This document shows positions 12,278-13,612 of a stretch of DNA of 13,612 nt, piece by piece; positions within the stretch are counted from its first letter, which is position 1, and each line of letters begins with the position of its first letter. The stretch covers positions 1-13,612 of the forward strand of contig CALAFB010000086.1 in assembly GCA_937891135.1 (NCBI GenBank), given 5' to 3'. The position numbers were made by a program, and so were the translations under genes. Source of the DNA: an uncultured Elusimicrobium sp. Its GTDB lineage: Bacteria > Elusimicrobiota > Elusimicrobia > Elusimicrobiales > Elusimicrobiaceae. The notes beneath the pieces are model-generated. The model was not told where the DNA came from. It saw only the letters and a program-made list of their open reading frames with translations, and did no database searches.

Positions 12278-13423
12278 TTAATACTTCAAGGGAACAATAA
12301 ATTTATCAAGTTTCTTTAATCGTTCCCGCTCTTGTTGGCGCATTTGCGGCGTGGCCGTATTGGTGTAATGTTCAAGCGTTACTTCCTTTCCGGCATGGCC
12401 CATGCTCTTACCCGTTTCTTCAATGGTAGCCCCTTGCCCTTGACGGCTGGTACTATAATCCTTGCGGAGCGTCTTGCAAGTGCCGGTAATTTTGATAGGG
12501 TTTTTTTCTTTCTGCCTAATTTCTTCATTAACGCGCTTTACAAACTTGCGGTAGAAGTGGCTAAACCCTTCTTGGCTATAAGGCTCTCCGTACTGGTTTG
12601 TAATGAGATATGGGCCTTTTGGGTTAAGCAGTAGTATTTCTTTTTTCAAACGCTCTGTAAGGCGGATTTGGCGCACCTTATGGCATTTGGGATGCCAGTA
12701 ATGTATGCCGCGTCTTGCATCCTCTGCATTGTCGCTTATATCCCCAAAAAGATTTTCAAGGTCTAATTTTTCCACAAGCATATTAGCCATTTCTTCCGGG
12801 CGGCAACCGCAGTCAAACCCCAACAACACAACGATACGCTCTTTGGTAGAGCCGTATTTTAATAGCAGTTCTATTTCTTTGACGCTTTGAGTTTTAACTT
12901 TTATATCTGCCGTTGGTAGTGTATGAAAGTTGTTTATAAGAATATCCCGCATGTAGCCCTGTTCCATAGCCCAAGCCAAACTTGAACGCATACAAGTAAC
13001 AAACTTATTAGGGCCGTAGTTGTCATTTCCTCTTGTGGCGGCTTCTTCCGCAAGCGTACCACGGGCGCGCCGTAAGTTTTCTATGGTTATATCTGCTAAA
13101 TATCGTAGCGGCGCAATAAGCCTTTGCGCTTGTGAAAACGCCCACTTGTATTCATAAATGGTGCGCTCTGCCATAGGCTCTTTTGCTTTGGAACTACTCT
13201 TTGCCCATTCTTCCCACTTGGTTTTGAAGAAATCCCAAGTTTTCGTTCCATCCCAATTATTACAATAGCGGATTTTAATATCTTCCCACCACGCCGCCGC
13301 TTCCCGTTGGCGTTTATCTTCGCTTCCGTAAAAGTCTTTTACAAAGCGTATGCCGTGTAATTGTTTTTGTACCCGCCACCCGTTGTGGCCTTGTACTTTA
13401 TAAAAAGTTATTTTGTCATTCAT
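12278..13423 (-). CDS. Tyrosine recombinase / phage-type integrase
   Basis: 381 residues from the ATG at 13423, which overlaps the end of the upstream gene (AATGAATGA). Longer starts (TTG at 13489, ATG at 13459) lack a ribosome-binding site. The N-terminal 60 residues resemble an arm-binding domain, about 75-180 a core-binding SAM-like domain, and 180-381 the catalytic domain. Catalytic residues: R208 in GCRPEEM, K249 in CHKVRQIRL, R320 in CKTLRKDYS, H343 in MGHAGKE and the nucleophile Y353 in LEHYTN. The usual first histidine of the HxxR box is lysine (K317), an accepted variation in some integrases. It would catalyse site-specific integration/excision of a mobile element. The GGTAGCG double repeat downstream is the likely site region. 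The element probably extends to the right, out of the window. Confidence 0.92.
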   Translation of the reverse strand: MNDKITFYKVQGHNGWRVQKQLHGIRFVKDFYGSEDKRQREAAAWWEDIKIRYCNNWDGTKTWDFFKTKWEEWAKSSSKAKEPMAERTIYEYKWAFSQAQRLIAPLRYLADITIENLRRARGTLAEEAATRGNDNYGPNKFVTCMRSSLAWAMEQGYMRDILINNFHTLPTADIKVKTQSVKEIELLLKYGSTKERIVVLLGFDCGCRPEEMANMLVEKLDLENLFGDISDNAEDARRGIHYWHPKCHKVRQIRLTERLKKEILLLNPKGPYLITNQYGEPYSQEGFSHFYRKFVKRVNEEIRQKEKNPIKITGTCKTLRKDYSTSRQGQGATIEETGKSMGHAGKEVTLEHYTNTATPQMRQQERERLKKLDKFIVPLKY

Positions 13424-13610
13424 TGTCCTTTTCCCGCGCCCGTTGTTTAAGATATTCATTGATAAGGTTGTACTCTCTATCGTTTGCAATGATAAAACAG
13501 CCTTCCGTAAATTCCTTCATAACTTCATACCGCCCGTCAAAATATCCGTTTTGCCGGCCAAGGCGGTAACATTGAACGGCAATAATTATTTCCAACGCAA
13601 TAATAATTAA
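13416..13610 (-). CDS. Small protein upstream of the recombinase, C-terminal part (partial)
   Basis: A frame open from the right edge codes for at least 64 residues. It starts within LIIIALEIIIAV, probably a membrane helix, continues YRLGRQNGYFDGRYEVMKEF and ends KQRAREKDNE. Its stop TGA overlaps the recombinase start, so the two are translationally coupled. Its true start lies beyond the window; an internal ATG at codon 31 could also give a 34-residue protein. No family is recognised. The plus-strand frame over the same bases has no such coupling and is regarded as a shadow. Confidence 0.65.
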   Translation of the reverse strand, partial: LIIIALEIIIAVQCYRLGRQNGYFDGRYEVMKEFTEGCFIIANDREYNLINEYLKQRAREKDNE

Positions 13611-13612
13611 GT

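Noticed and set aside
1..13612. CRISPR arrays, tRNA or rRNA genes
   Set aside because: No regularly spaced repeats, cloverleaf or rRNA-like sequence was found by eye.

Overview
The window looks like a gut-type, anaerobic, Gram-negative bacterium, most likely of the Elusimicrobiota (Elusimicrobium-like). This is inference from gene content. There are three separate type IV prepilin genes with nearly the same [24 protein letters not shown] start, an ATP-type PEP carboxykinase next to an aspartate-type aminotransferase, the tail of an anaerobic (class III) ribonucleotide reductase, and a NifU-like/GGGtGRT pair typical of strict anaerobes. No rRNA, tRNA or CRISPR array was seen.

Layout, left to right. 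(1) The end of nrdD (+) and its terminator, followed by a 12-bp-period GGTAGCG double repeat and an AT-rich gap with a branched inverted repeat. (2) A minus-strand metabolic pair, aminotransferase then pckA, which would turn aspartate into oxaloacetate and then PEP. (3) Prepilin 1 (-) with a long structured leader. (4) A 626-residue exported protein of unknown family (-). (5) Prepilin 2 (+) with the same leader type. Prepilins 1 and 2 form an inverted repeat around the 626-residue gene. (6) A NifU-like scaffold protein and a GGGtGRT protein (+), an 11-nt-spaced operon. (7) Prepilin 3 (-), with a 64-residue pre-sequence containing palindromes and a third copy of the structured leader. (8) A secreted HExxHxxGxxD metalloprotease (+). 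(9) A 440-bp gene-free stretch of palindromic repeats and terminators. (10) A tyrosine recombinase (-) preceded by an overlapping small gene that runs off the window, with a second GGTAGCG double repeat just beyond its 3' end. This is probably the end of an integrated element extending to the right.

The most striking signal is the leader RNA upstream of each of the three prepilin genes (about 4015-4228 minus, 6321-6549 plus, 9906-10122 minus). Most helices differ in sequence between copies yet stay complementary. The long-range closing helix is ATTGACCTT/AAGGTCAAT, TTTACGCT/AGCGTAAA and TCCACCAG/CTGGTGGA in the three copies, with near-constant linker lengths. A fourth pairing, ACGGCT (or ACGGTT) with AGCCGT followed by a T-run, crosses the closing helix. 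It could be a pseudoknot or a terminator that competes with it. I do not recognise this as a known riboswitch class, and propose it as a structured, probably regulatory, RNA controlling type IV pilin expression.
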